Assembly (NCBI GenBank): GCA_030765065.1
Contig: CM060979.1
Location: 13,669,001-13,733,000, forward strand
From: Deroplatys truncata
Taxonomy: Eukaryota > Arthropoda > Insecta > Mantodea > Mantidae
DNA: 64,000 nucleotides
Direction: 5' to 3'
Position numbers and translations under genes: made by a program. The notes under the pieces are model-generated. The model did not search any database, was not told the DNA's origin, and worked only from the letters and a program-made list of their open reading frames with translations. Every line of letters begins with the position of its first letter. Positions within the stretch are counted from its first letter, which is position 1. Below are positions 11,620 to 22,022 of the stretch, one piece after another.

Positions 11620-12235
11620 GTGTGCACCATTAAGCCTTCACCTTACCGCGGTAAGAATTTGACCGATGTAATCAACGCACAATGGTGCACCAATGTTCAC
11701 CGCAGTTTAGTTAACCGTGGTTAGCTGGCAGCGCTCACCTTGGTTGAGTGCACCGTTCATTGCAGGTGAACTCACCCGGAAGTACATCACGTCTCTTTTT
11801 TTAATTGTTCTATATGCCTTCGTTTTATGCCAAGGCCACGGATCGCGCGAATGCGTGCTCCGCACATAGTCTACCACACTGCGGGTTTTTCCTTCCGTAA
11901 CTCCCACATTATTTAGTGCCAGTAACATATGTAATAGTACTAGCAAAGTGTTGTTGAAAGTGGTGTCTATTTGCGCGAAGACATTCTTGGCATCGTCGGA
12001 TGAACTTACCATTCACACGCACGAGTTCTTCTTGCGTAATATTCCTAATTTCCGCTTTTATATTGTCCTTAAGTTCGTCTATGGTGTGGGGATTGCTCCT
12101 ATAAAGCTCCCGTTCTGAATTTATGGACCAAACATCTCTGTGTGTACCCGGAACTGGATAACCCGGAAATTTCTGCTGAAATTGTACACACACCTGCCTA
12201 CATGATTCAGTTTTCACCTATGTGTCGTACATAAA
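11620..12235 (-). mobile_element. internally deleted DDE transposon remnant
   Basis: Holds the fused N- and C-terminal transposase pieces described in the next entry. The left part (11620-11770) contains several related short blocks (GTGCACCATT, AATGGTGCACC, TGAGTGCACCGTTCATT) and TTACCGCGGTAA, suggesting inverted terminal sequences. Exact ends and a target duplication were not found, so the limits are approximate. Confidence 0.5.
11909..12217 (-). pseudogene. transposase with internal deletion (N-term joined to C-term)
   Basis: The 102-codon frame starts with CRQVCVQFQQKFPGYPVP, the N-terminal helix-turn-helix start of a family of IS630/mariner-like transposases. It continues without a stop into ERELYRSNPHTIDELKDNI and FIRRCQECLRANRHHFQQHF, the C-terminal segment of the same type of protein. 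Normally about 250 residues, including all three catalytic acids, separate these blocks. This is therefore a deletion derivative that could not transpose by itself. Confidence 0.78.
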
Positions 12236-12242
12236 AAACAAA

Positions 12243-12620
12243 TCTGATGTGTTACACTCACATGACTTTCTCCTCTCTTGTACAAACTATTTTTTACGAA
12301 CTCTCATTCTCCCTCTATTTTATATTAATCGAGATAAACATGTGCAGAAACGATCTTTTGACATGCAAAGCGAATTACATTTTACACATAGCGACCAGTT
12401 CTAAAAATATTTGACTATCGCTTAAGGCGTACTATGTTCCCCTTGTTTTGTATTTGCAAGGGCAATATAGAAATACAGTAGCCTTTAAGCATCGACATAT
12501 CTCTTAATAGCTGGTTGCTAGGTGCAGCACCATTCTCTTTGCCACAGATTAATACTCTTTGCATATCCAAGAAAAAAATGAAAAACGAATTCCCATTTGT
12601 GAAAATAAGTATTGAAAAAA
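12243..12620 (+). repeat. family A (long form), 5' part
   Basis: TCTGATGTGTTACACTCACA to the A-run after GAAAATAAGTATTG, including the long-form marker CAGTAGCCTTTAAGCATCG. It breaks at an A-run where another A copy starts. Confidence 0.85.
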
Positions 12621-13316
12621 TCTGATGTGTTGCACTCGCATGACTTTCTCTACTCTTGTACAAACTATTTTTACAAACGCTTATTCTCCATGTGTTTCAT
12701 GTTAATCGAGATGTTAATTTTATTGCTAATTTTCTTGTAGATGTAAGGGGAATTGCTAGGCTTTAAGCGATAGTCAAATGTTTTAAGAGGTGGTTGCTAT
12801 GTGGAGTATTCCATTCTCTTTGCATTAGCAGGACAAAAAAAAATGGATAACGAATTTGAGAAAAAGTATAAGTATTGGAAAATTTAAGGGAATAACAAGC
12901 AATATCACGAAAATGGTTCACTCAACAACAAAAATGTATATGACAAATTGTGTATTTTAACGCGATCTACATTTTTTGTGTAGTAAAATTTTGTCTATCT
13001 TTTATGGTTTACCAGTTATGTAAAAGTCGTTCACAATGAATACTTTTGGAGACTTTCCCAGAAAATTCAGACATACATTTCATTTGTCATAAAAATATCT
13101 TAAACATGTGATATTTTAATCAAAATCGATAGCCATTTTTGGAAAAATTAAAATTGTCGAAAAAATGTTGCATGTAAAGAGTAATCTGGGGTGGAGGGAT
13201 TTTCTTGAAAACCTTCGTGTCGCATCTCTGGAAGATACTGAACCTAAATGCCAAGTTTGGTGTTTATCCGACTGTTCGTTTCTGAGTTATGCTTCTCTCT
13301 CACTCACACTCGCACA
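12621..13316 (+). repeat. family A (short form), truncated in its dinucleotide tract
   Basis: Begins TCTGATGTGTTGCACTCGCA, short-form type. It is intact up to GAGTTATGCTTCTCTC and the CACACTCGCACACACG tract. The hairpin-side end is missing and Tc1-like transposase sequence begins straight after the tract at about 13320. Confidence 0.85.
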
Positions 13317-13324
13317 CACGTCAA

Positions 13325-14324
13325 ATGGCGCAATATACACACGTGAATGAGTTCGAACGGGCGAGAATGATCTGTCTTGAGGAAGCGGGTTTATCATACG
13401 GTGACATTTCGGCTCCACAGGGCATGGTACTACGGCAGTGATGTGTGTGTGTGGAAGTATCGGATAGAAGCAGATCGTAGACAGCGTTGAGCGGGTACTG
13501 GACTACACAATGTGACCGCAGCGCGGGATGACCGCCATCTTGTCCGCATGGCCGTAATGGACCGTACAGTTTCATCTACAGGTGCGTTTAACGATGGAGC
13601 ACTGCAACAAGCGTGAACTTGTCTGCATCAACGGCTTGTCGACGTTTGCAATGGACTGGTTGCACACATACTATTACGTCGGGTTCCCTTGTCCAAAAAC
13701 CACAAGCACCTCTGACTACAATGGGCATGTGAACGCCATCACTGGCGAGCTGAGTGGCAAAAGGCAGTCTTTTCAGACGAGTCCAGCTTCAACCTATCCC
13801 ACAGCGATGACCACATACGTGCTCTACGGTACCATGGCGAGGGTAATCTGGAGGACTGCATTGTTGAGCGGCATAGCAAACAAACACCAGATGTGATGTT
13901 TTGGGGCGCCATTGGTTACAGTAACCGTTCCCGCCTCCTGTGAATTGAGGGCAATCGAACAGCAACCGGTACACGAGAGAAGTTTTAGAGCCCGAGATAC
14001 TCCCCCTTGCTTCAGACAACTCCACGTGTCATATCTCCGCAGGACAATGACCGGCCACATATTGCGAGAAATGTACAAGCCTTCTTCGAAGAATGGCACG
14101 CACCATTGCTTTCCTGGCGTGCACATTCGCCTGACATATCGTTCATCGAATATGTTTGGGATATGGTTGATTCGTAACTTGTTCGTCACGGTCCTCCATT
14201 AACCAGTGTTGATTTGTGGGCTCGCATACCAACTGCGTGGATGGATATTCCCCATAAAAATATCCAGAGCTTTTTTGATTCCATGCCACGGCGTTTAGCA
14301 GCATGTGGAGGCTATACAAAGTAA
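13325..14324 (+). pseudogene. Tc1-like transposase, full layout, many stops
   Basis: Plus-strand pseudogene of about 333 codons. It opens MAQYTHVNEFERARMICLEE, followed by stops and frame changes through the DNA-binding part. The catalytic half reads more cleanly: KAVFSDESSFNLS (first aspartate), DHIRALRYHGEGNLEDC, DVMFWGAIGYSNRS, then SPQDNDRPHIARNV (second aspartate), SPDISFIEYVWDMVD (third acid) and RLAACGGYTKY-stop at 14322-14324. It belongs to a different Tc1 lineage from the copy at 8781. All three catalytic acids survive, but several stops make it dead. Terminal inverted repeats were not identified. Confidence 0.85.
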
Positions 14325-14399
14325 CTGAATATTCAGGCTCAAAGGTTATCTACAGATTTGTAAATTTAATCATTTATTGTCATGTACCTAATCCGTAGT

Positions 14400-15317
14400 T
14401 GGAGAATTTTAGGAGGAGTAGTATTGCATTTCGACTGTTGGGGAGCCGAACGTTAAGTAGTTGCCACCGCACGTATTGTACAAAGTTTCCGGTAGCCTTC
14501 GCCACAAATGTACTTTCCGGTGGCCTTTGCCCCAAATGTTTAAAAAATATATTAACTTTGTAATTTTGACTCTTTCTTTAAATATTATATATTTATGTTT
14601 GCCTCGGCTGCGTCAGTATTTATATTTTCTTAGAGACATGAATGTCTTAGCAGGGAGTGGTGCGACTGAAGAATGTAGCTTACACAGATTATAATTTTAC
14701 TTCACTCCTTTTACTAATGCTTGACACGATTTAAATAACACTTCACTGATATAGAGAGCTGTGAGATTCTTTTATTAATTACTTGCACTTTTTAACACGT
14801 AAACTATTTTCGTCTCACACAAAATACGTATTAAACTTCTCGAGGACATGTCTCGCGTCCGGTTAGTAACGCTGTCTAGTAGCAACTGAATTCTGAATTT
14901 GTACAATTTGCCCTATTTCAGTTTCTGATTGGCTAATCCTACTCCAATAGAATACTTTCATTTAACTTAAGCTTTTTTGTGGTTGTTGATTGGCTATTTT
15001 ATAAACTGTCTCAAAAATTACATTGTTTCCAAGAATGACTAGTAGCATTATTAAACCTTCTAATTCATTATTGCCTCAAGGCTACCTCATTGTTAGCAAC
15101 TTTTAACCTATTATTCTTACAGCTCCTACATTATTAAATTACGTAATACATTCACATAACATATTATTGTATACATGTGTAATAAACATATACAATGACT
15201 GTAATATACACTTTTTATATATTGTTACATACACATATTGCTTTTAGGCGGGTGTTATTGAATTTATGTATTATATAATTAGACTGAAATCATTTAAATG
15301 TTAAAACTACTGCCTCA
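14400..15317 (-). mobile_element. solo LTR, family LTR-C
   Basis: 918 bp from TGGAGAATTTTAGGAGG to CTACTGCCTCA with a perfect 4-bp duplication TAGT (14396-14399, 15318-15321). It shares TTGCCTCGGCTGCGTCAGTA, the TTTCTGATTGGCTAATCCTA block and the terminal CTGCCTCA with the other LTR-C copies. Confidence 0.85.
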
Positions 15318-15371
15318 TAGTATAATATTAATTTCAGTGAGTTTCTTTGGTGGTGTTGCAATTTTCACAAA

Positions 15372-15450
15372 CAGCTGTGTAGTTTGTATACTAATAAACG
15401 ATAGAGGATAGAGAAAGTCTTGTGAAAGTATCACATTTTTTTTTAAATTA
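15372..15450 (-). repeat. family B end fragment, reversed
   Basis: TATACTAATAAACGATAGAG, a GAGAAAGTC block and TATCACATTTTTT mark the reversed TCTGATG-side end of a family B copy. A second B copy follows at once in the same orientation. Confidence 0.7.
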
Positions 15451-15896
15451 GGCATCATTGAGTTGTTTCTCACGATGTCAAGGTCAGGACATGGAATTTC
15501 AAATCCAGCATATAGCGAGACGCTATGATGCAGTAATTTGTATCACAAATTATTTAAATGTAAAGAGTGATTATAGTATGAATATGCATTTTTATGTGAC
15601 ATTGATTTGAGATGTTTGTTGATTGTAATTATTGTTGGGAAGTAAGTTTATACTGCCTTACTGAAACTGACAATAATAGCGTGCAATAATGCAGCGAGGG
15701 GTGAGCTGTTTATCATTATTGGAAACGAGGAAGTTACGTAATGTTGGCGCGTTTTCCTTTAGAATCTTCTGGAACATTTCCCTAGAGCATATGTATTCAT
15801 AATTTTCATTGGATATAAAAATAGACGCTAATGTTGGCGCGTTTTATTAGCCAATTGCAGCTCAGTTATAATCTTTAGGCATATCGGGGTGTATGA

Positions 15897-15904
15897 GTAT
15901 AATA
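15897..15904 (+). promoter_or_regulatory. putative TATA box of LTR-D
   Basis: GTATAATA lies about 284 bases upstream of the polyadenylation signal. The same position reads TATAAAT in the copy at 39398, and a related box appears in the copy at 10141. Conservation among copies, not experiment, supports it. Confidence 0.5.
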
Positions 15905-16180
15905 GAGCTAGGTTAGAGGTAGAGTCCGTCAGTTCGTCGAAAATATTTGTATGATACACGTCGCCTTCAGTCCTTCAGTCCAGCAGAAATATTACACGTC
16001 AGGCTATCGATTCGCAAGTTACGCGTATAAGAGTTATGAAAAACCTCAAGTATGGTAAAGTTAATTATACAAAAGGTTGAAGTACGTGAATTAAAAGTGA
16101 TCAGTAAGAAGTTGTTATAACAGTTTCAGTTTGGCGAGTGTATAGATCAATGTGTAAATGTGATAGTGACTGTGTTCGAC

Positions 16181-16186
16181 AATAAA
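16181..16186 (+). terminator. putative polyadenylation signal of LTR-D
   Basis: AATAAA followed by AGTGTAAAAC, conserved in all four LTR-D copies. This is the expected R-region signal of an LTR. Confidence 0.55.
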
Positions 16187-16689
16187 AGTGTAAAACAAAT
16201 TCCTTCATCAGTGTTATCTTTGGATAAAAGATTCCTTTCCGTTTACACAACCTGTATAAAGAGAAGTGCTCGACCCAAAAAGATCATAGCTAGCCGGAGG
16301 ACAGTGAAACAAAATTAAATAAAATAGAAGTAGCATTCTTTCAAACAAAAACTAATACTGCCGCAAATTGCTCACACCAGTTGGAGCTACAAACCTAACA
16401 AAGAATCACGTCACAAAATGGCTTCACCACGTTGAGTAAACACATACACAAATAACGTTAAAACACACTCAAATTGGCTACCACAACGTGGGGCTACAAT
16501 CAATAAATAAATAAAATACAACATAAATACTGCCACAGCTTTTAAACATCTGACTATACGATTCCATGTATCCCCCTTGTAGCTTCAAGGAAATGTGTGA
16601 TTAACTATTTCTGCAAACGTTTATCTGAAATAAAATGCATTAAAAAGAAAAATGTAAACGATAACTGGTAGAAAGATTCCTGTTAATCT

Positions 16690-17065
16690 ATAAGATTTTG
16701 AGTCATATGCCATATAGTTTTGGTTGCATATTGTTTTCATCGTGTTCCCGAGAAGGTGCGCAGTTTCTTTCTGCAATACCCAAATTTACCTTAAAGCTAC
16801 ATCCGTGTTCAGACATTCAGAGAACTCTAAACGAATTATGTCTGCCCTTCACAGCCAAACAGATGTTAACATTATGTTATGTAACGAACCTCCAAACGGT
16901 GGGTGAAGTCGGAAAGACATTTTCTCAGGAGGATGCCATATCTAGTCGTGATAGAAAAAGAGGATGTCCGTAGGTAATCCATAAATTTAATGTGACCTTG
17001 CCTTCAACGCAACCCATTATGGAAAATACCCTATTTACTTTTATTTATTGTTTATTACCGGCAAT
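16690..17065. other. unique stretch, nothing recognised
   Basis: Contains an open frame of 91 codons at 16698-16973 with no recognised domain. No repeat family member was seen. Confidence 0.45.
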
Positions 17066-17092
17066 CTTGAAGAATCCGGATCAAAAAGAAAT

Positions 17093-17295
17093 AATTATTA
17101 CATGTTGCATTCACATGGATTTCCCTACTCATTCGTCTATAAACTATTCTTACAGAACAGTACATTGTTCTATGTACTTCTTGTTTATCACTATAAACTT
17201 TAATTGCTGTAACAGGTAAAGCGAGTGTCAGATTTTTAAAAAGCGGGTCGCTAGGTGATGGCTTTGAAATTCCATGCTCTTTGAATGACCACTAG
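17093..17295 (+). repeat. family B-like 5' part
   Basis: TTACATGTTGCATTCACATGG, TATAAACTATTCTTACAG and the TCAGATTTTTAAAAAGCGGG variant match the 5' half of B-like copies (compare 37870). It ends at an A-run where a full family A copy starts. Confidence 0.65.
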
Positions 17296-17300
17296 AAAAA

Positions 17301-18127
17301 ATATTATGCGTTACACTCGCATGACTTTCTCTACTCTTGTACAAACTATTTTTACAAACGCTTATTCTCCATATGCTTCATGTTAATCGAGATGTTAATC
17401 TTATTGCTAATTTTCTTGTAGATGCAAGGGGAATTGGTAGGTTTTAAGTGATAGTCAAATGTTTTAAGAGCTGGTTGCTATGTGCAGTATTCCATTCTCT
17501 TTGTATTACCAGGACAAAAAAATGTATAACGAATTCCCATTTGAGAAAAAGTAAGTATTAAAATTTAAGGGAATAACAAGCAATATCACGAAAATGGTTC
17601 ACTCAACAACAAAGAAATGTATATGAAAAATTGTGTATTTTAATGCGATCTACATTTTTTGTGCAGTAAAATTTTGTTTATATCTTATGGTTTACCAGTT
17701 ATGTAAAAGTCGTTCACAATGAAGAATACTTTTGGAGACATTCCCAGAAAATTCGAGATATACATTTCATTTGTTAGGAAAATATCTTAAACATGATATT
17801 TTAAACAAAATCGTTAGAGCCATTTTTGAGAAGATTAAAATTTTCGAAAAATGTTCCATGTAAAGGGTAATCTGGGGTGGGGGATTTTGTTGAAAACCTT
17901 CGTGTCGCATCTCTGGAAGATACTGAACCTAAATACAAAGTTTGGTGTTTATCCGACTGTTCGTTTCTGAGTTATGCTGTTCACAGACACACACGCGAAC
18001 ATGTTTCCAAAAATCATTTTTTTGGATTCAGGGGGTCTCAAAACATATGTTTCCGGTGAAATCTCGGTATCGAATTTTTGGGTGGAATGCAATACTTCCC
18101 CTACTTACTATACGTAGTAGAGAAAGT
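17301..18127 (+). repeat. family A (short form), full length
   Basis: About 827 bp, the clearest short-form copy. ACTCGCATGACTTTCTCTACT lies near the left end. The middle reads through TTTACCAGTTATG and GGGTAATCTGGGGTGGG. A short CA tract (ACACACACGCGAACATG) follows, and the hairpin side ends GTAGTAGAGAAAGT. It is bounded by A-runs on both sides, with no clear target duplication. Confidence 0.9.
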
Positions 18128-18264
18128 AAAAACGAACGCTGTGAGCGATCGTCACTGTGTTTTCCGGTTAGAGCATTTCGAAAATTTCAAAACAATCGAA
18201 CAACCAACTGTTAAGTCAGATCAGCGATTTATTTTTGAATGCGAGAAATGTTACGCCAGCAAAC

Positions 18265-18545
18265 ATTCCTCGCTAATTGTGCGAGGTTTATGTGGAAACA
18301 ATGAGTGACAATGTCCGGCCACGCAAGGTGAAGCTCAGTATCTGATCGAATCATTTGGTTAGGAACAATTAGACCACCCTCCCAACAGTTCGGATTTGGA
18401 AGCATGAGATTTTAATGTTTCTTCATCTGAAGAAATTCCTTGGTAAAAAACATTTCGACGACGATGTAAAACAAGAGTGTAGAGTTGGCTTTCATCACGG
18501 GCACCACCATTCCCGTTGCGACAAGTGCCTGACTGGAGAAGTAGT
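18265..18545 (+). pseudogene. mariner transposase C-terminal remnant
   Basis: Frame-shifted fragments read DNVRP, then YLIESFG and EQLDHPPNSSDLE, then FLHLKKFLGKKHFDDDVKQE and RCDKCL. They are in the order of the C-terminal half of mariner transposases (DNARPH, LDHPPYSPDLAP, HLKKFL, DKCL). The third catalytic aspartate region is mutated. It directly follows a family A copy. Confidence 0.85.
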
Positions 18546-18699
18546 GTTAGTTGTAAGGTAATTATTGCAATTGGAAAATATTTTGTTATTTTTTAAAACA
18601 TTATCGGTACTTACTTTAAAAACATGCCTGTAATAAGATTTTGACTGTCTTACAGTTTACTACCACGTAAAGGGTAGTTTGGGGGATATTTTCGAACAT

Positions 18700-19707
18700 T
18701 GAAGGTGGTTTAATGTTATTTATATTTAATTTGTTGTTGAGCCCCACGTTTCGGAAGCCAATTTGCGACGGTTTTACTTATGTTTGTGTATGTGTGTTTA
18801 CTTCACGTGGTGATGCCATTTTGTGACGTAATTCTTTGTTAGGTTTGTAGCTCCATCTGGTGTTAGCAATTTGCGTTAGTATTAGTGTTTGTTTGAAAGA
18901 ATGCTACTGTTATTTTATTTAATTTTGGTTTACTGTCCTCCGGCTAGCTATGACCTTTCGGTCGAGCACTTCTCTTTATACAGGTTGTGTAAACGGAAAG
19001 GAATCTTTTATCCAAAGATAACACTGATGAAGGAATTTGTTTTACACTTTTTATTGTCGAACACATTCACTATCACAATTTACACATTGATCTTGACACC
19101 CGCCAAACTGAAAACTGTTATAACAACTTATTTACTGATTATTCTTAATTCGCGTACTTCAACTTTTTGTATAATTAACTTTACAACACATTAGAATTTT
19201 CCTAACTCTGCTACGCGTAACTTGTGAATCGATAGCCGACGTGTAATATTTCTACTGGACTGAAGGCGACGTGTAGCATACAAATATTTTCGGTGAACTG
19301 ACGGACACTACCTCTAACCTAGCCCTTTTATACTCCTACACCCCGATGTGCCTAAAGATTATAACTGAGCTGCAATTGGCTAATAAAACGCGCCAACATT
19401 AGCGTCTATTTTTATATCAAATGAAAATTATGAATACATATGCTCTAGGGAGAATGTTCCAGAAGATTCTAAAGAAAAAACGCGCCAACATTACGTAACT
19501 TCCTCGTCTCTAATAATGATAAACAGCTCACCCCCTCGCTGCATTATTGCACGCTATTATTGTCAGTTTCAGTAAGGCAGTATAAACTTACTTTCCAACA
19601 ATAATTACAATCAACAAACATCTCAAATCAATGTCACATAATAATGCATATTCATACTATAATCACTCTTTACATTTAAATAATTTGTGATACAAATTAC
19701 TGCATCA
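18700..19707 (-). mobile_element. solo LTR, family LTR-D, inside family B
   Basis: 1008 bp from TGAAGGTGGTTTAATG to ATTACTGCATCA with a perfect 4-bp duplication ACAT (18696-18699, 19708-19711). It contains GAGCCCCACGTTTCGGAAGC, CTCCGGCTAGCTATGA and the reverse of the polyadenylation block. Inserted in a family B copy. Confidence 0.87.
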
Positions 19708-19973
19708 ACATCTTGCAAGATGCTGAACTTAATATCAAGTTTGGTATATTTGACCGACTTTTCGTTTTTGAATTATGCTGTTCACATACACATTTTTATA
19801 AAATGTAATATGTTTCCTTGCAATAGCGAAAAACAAGTGATTGTCGATAGACTTAAATATGACAAAGTATTGATCAATGCGAACCTTTAATAACTTATGT
19901 CGGAAATAGTTTGTGCCACAAAAAAGTTATTGAAATAAGGTATGTGTTTTAAACAGATCTGCATATTTATGTA

Positions 19974-20957
19974 CTCTGTATTCACTCTTAGATTGATCCG
20001 CTTCAAAACAAACCCAGGTGACCAGTGCACCGCTATAATGTATCCTTCCGCCATTCGCACTAGAACAACTGTCACACTTTCAGACCATGTGGCCAGTACA
20101 AGCGGCACGTAGTGCAAAAAAGAACAGTCTATTTCGACAACTGAAACAATGACTAGCATATTCTGTTAAGGGTTAAAGATGATAAGATTGATAGTTGGAA
20201 CAAAATAAACGTTTGCACATATAATAGTTAATTCTAAAATAAATAAGCGAAAAATAAAGTAACAGGTATGCGATAACTTAATTTATTCGCTCTCTGGAAG
20301 CGGCACTTTATTAATTGTTGGCGGCTCATTTTAAAAAAGAAATTGTGCACTGTTACGCGAATTGCATTCTTCTCAAAATCACTACATTCTTGCATCGCGT
20401 ATTGCGTATGTTTTTTTTCCCGGGTGTAACCACTTTTGCAGTTTCAGATTTTTCTGCACAAGCACTGTTTATACTTGTACTCGAAATACCTGAACTTAGA
20501 AGTTAATTTCACAATTTCTTTCGCAGAAAGTGTTGGATATTTCTCACATAACTTATAATAAAGATTCAACACTACTGTTTTTTCACCACTAGTAAATGGT
20601 TTGCGCGGCTAATGCTTTAGTAATTCGACGAAAACAAGAGCAAATTCACCGTCCTCCATGATACTAAACACAACCGCTGGTTTCTGGCTGTAAACAATAT
20701 TCTGCGCCTACCCGGATGCCACGTGACTCATACGAATTGCATCATGGTACTTGTAGCTCTGTTTTACGGTATAAATCAGCGTTAAATAAAACCTTAGGTA
20801 TTATAGAATGTTATACTATTTAAGGATAAATTCATCCTAAAAATCAGAGTATTAGCATGGGACTACTTTCCTGCGCGCATTGTTACTGTGTTGCACCACG
20901 GTGCACTGACCACGTGGGTTTGTTTTGCCGCGGATCAACCTAAGAGTGAATACAGAG
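19974..20957 (-). mobile_element. TA-flanked TIR transposon, non-autonomous
   Basis: 984 bp. Both ends read inward as CTCTGTATTCACTCTTAG, and similarity continues for about 60 bp (TTGATCCGC..CAAAACAAACCCA..AGTGCACCG). Flanking TA at 19972-19973 and 20958-20959. Removing the element restores a family B sequence (TATGTAGTACGTTTTCG). The interior carries only a transposase N-terminus, so it is a deletion derivative of an IS630/Tc1/mariner-type element. Confidence 0.85.
20300..20659 (-). pseudogene. transposase N-terminal remnant of the TA element
   Basis: The minus-strand start at 20659 reads MEDGEFALVFVELL. After a stop come EKTVVLNLYYKLCEKYPTLS and AKEIVKL. Further on come FEKNAIRVTVHNFFFK. 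These are the helix-turn-helix start and the VH.FFF segment known from a large insect family of DDE transposases. The catalytic domain is missing entirely. Confidence 0.7.
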
Positions 20958-21411
20958 TAGTACGTTTTCGTCTATCCTCAAGGTTTACCAGTTATATAAG
21001 ATTTAAAATTCCTTTCAAATGAAGAGGCGATTCTCAGAAAATTCGAGATATATATTATTAAATATATTTAATATATGGCGTTTTAATCAAAATCCTTGGA
21101 GCAATCTCTCAGTAAATGAATATATTCGAAAAAAGACGTTCCATGTAAAGACCATTTTGTGGTGGGGGATTTTCTTGAAAACCTTTTCGTCACATCTTTG
21201 AAAGATACTGAACTTAAATATGAAGTGCGGTATTTTTCCGACTTTTAGTTTTTGAGTTATGCCGTTCACAGGCACATACACACATGGGTTTTTTTTTTTT
21301 TTTAAAAAATGCTCTGTTTGTATTCAGAGGGCCTCAAAGCATTTCCGGTGAAATCTCGATATGGAAGTTTTGGGTAGAATGCAATACGTTCAAAAATGCT
21401 ATCCCTATTCA

Positions 21412-21605
21412 GTCGTTTCTCGCGATGTCATGATGGAAAAAGTATGGAATTTCCTGACTATAGATTCAGTTTTGTCTATTCCCCTTGAACTTACAACGAA
21501 ATGTGTAATGTAACTATTTCAGCAACCGTTATAGTGTGTAAATGTAACACAAAATAAACGACAGTGGGTAGAGAAAGTCATCCGAATGTAATATCAAATT
21601 ATTTT
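21412..21605 (-). repeat. family B fragment, reversed
   Basis: TCAGTCGTTTCTCGCGATGT to AAATAAACGACAGTGGGTAG and GAGAAAGTCATCC: the 5' half of B in reverse, abutting a forward B copy. Confidence 0.7.
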
Positions 21606-22020
21606 TTTCTGCTATATTGCATATATTTTACGTTCCTTTTAGCCTGCAGTTTTTTTTTTTTTACGTTTGTTAATGCTTGAATATTCGGTCTGAACTAATG
21701 ACTGATACAGCAGCAGATTGGAACAGAGGTAATCTTCTTAGAAGGAACCAGTGATTTGTATCTTATAACGACCTCGCATACATAACCTAAATAAGATGCT
21801 GCCATTATAGAAACACGAAGTTACGACACATTGTATACTAACTAGGTTCAAGGTGAATGCATTGTAATTTATGGGAACGCAAAAAGGCACAGCGCAACTG
21901 CTTGAGAAGAGGACCGTCTACCATGTGAATGCCGCAGTAAGGAATTATTTATCTTGCAGTGCAGTGAGAATCAGGAGAAGCACAAGAACTTCCGCCATAT
22001 GTATATTTAAGACGTGTTAA
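21606..22020. other. unique stretch, nothing recognised
   Basis: T-runs near 21650 and otherwise unremarkable mixed sequence. No gene or known repeat. Confidence 0.45.
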
Positions 22021-22022
22021 TT

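Larger units (their letters stand above)
15526..16537 (+). mobile_element. solo LTR, family LTR-D
   Basis: 1012 bp from TGATGCAGTAATTTG to AAATACTGCCACA, flanked by GCTA (15522-15525) and GCTT (16538-16541), a 4-bp duplication with one change. An inner copy of the terminal motif, AATACTGCCGCA, lies near 16355. It is inserted in a family B copy. No retrotransposon interior is present. Confidence 0.82.
15455..16685 (-). repeat. family B copy, reversed, split by LTR-D
   Basis: The left part (15455-15525) reads GAGTTGTTTCTCACGATGTC to CCAGCATATAGCG. The right part (16538-16685) resumes with TTTTAAACATCTGACTAT and ends near AACTGGTAGAAAG. The two halves are contiguous in other B copies, so the LTR-D at 15526-16537 is a later insertion. 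Confidence 0.8.
18660..21410 (+). repeat. family B copy split by LTR-D and a TA element
   Basis: Three B segments read as one copy or two adjoining copies: 18660-18699 (CCACGTAAAGGGTAGTTTGG), 19708-19973 (TGCAAGATGCTGAACTTAAT onwards) and 20958-21410 (TACGTTTTCGTCTATCC to TTTTGGGTAGAATGC). The interruptions at 18700-19707 and 19974-20957 have target duplications, so both are later than B. Confidence 0.78.

Noticed and set aside
15526..16537. LTR-D as a TIR DNA transposon because of TGTGGCAGTATT at both ends
   Set aside because: TG...CA ends, 4-bp duplications, a TATA box and AATAAA in a fixed order fit an LTR better.
17301..18127. Family A as an ordinary TIR MITE
   Set aside because: The inverted motif is terminal on one side only and no fixed target duplication was seen; kept as unclassified, Helentron-like by inference.
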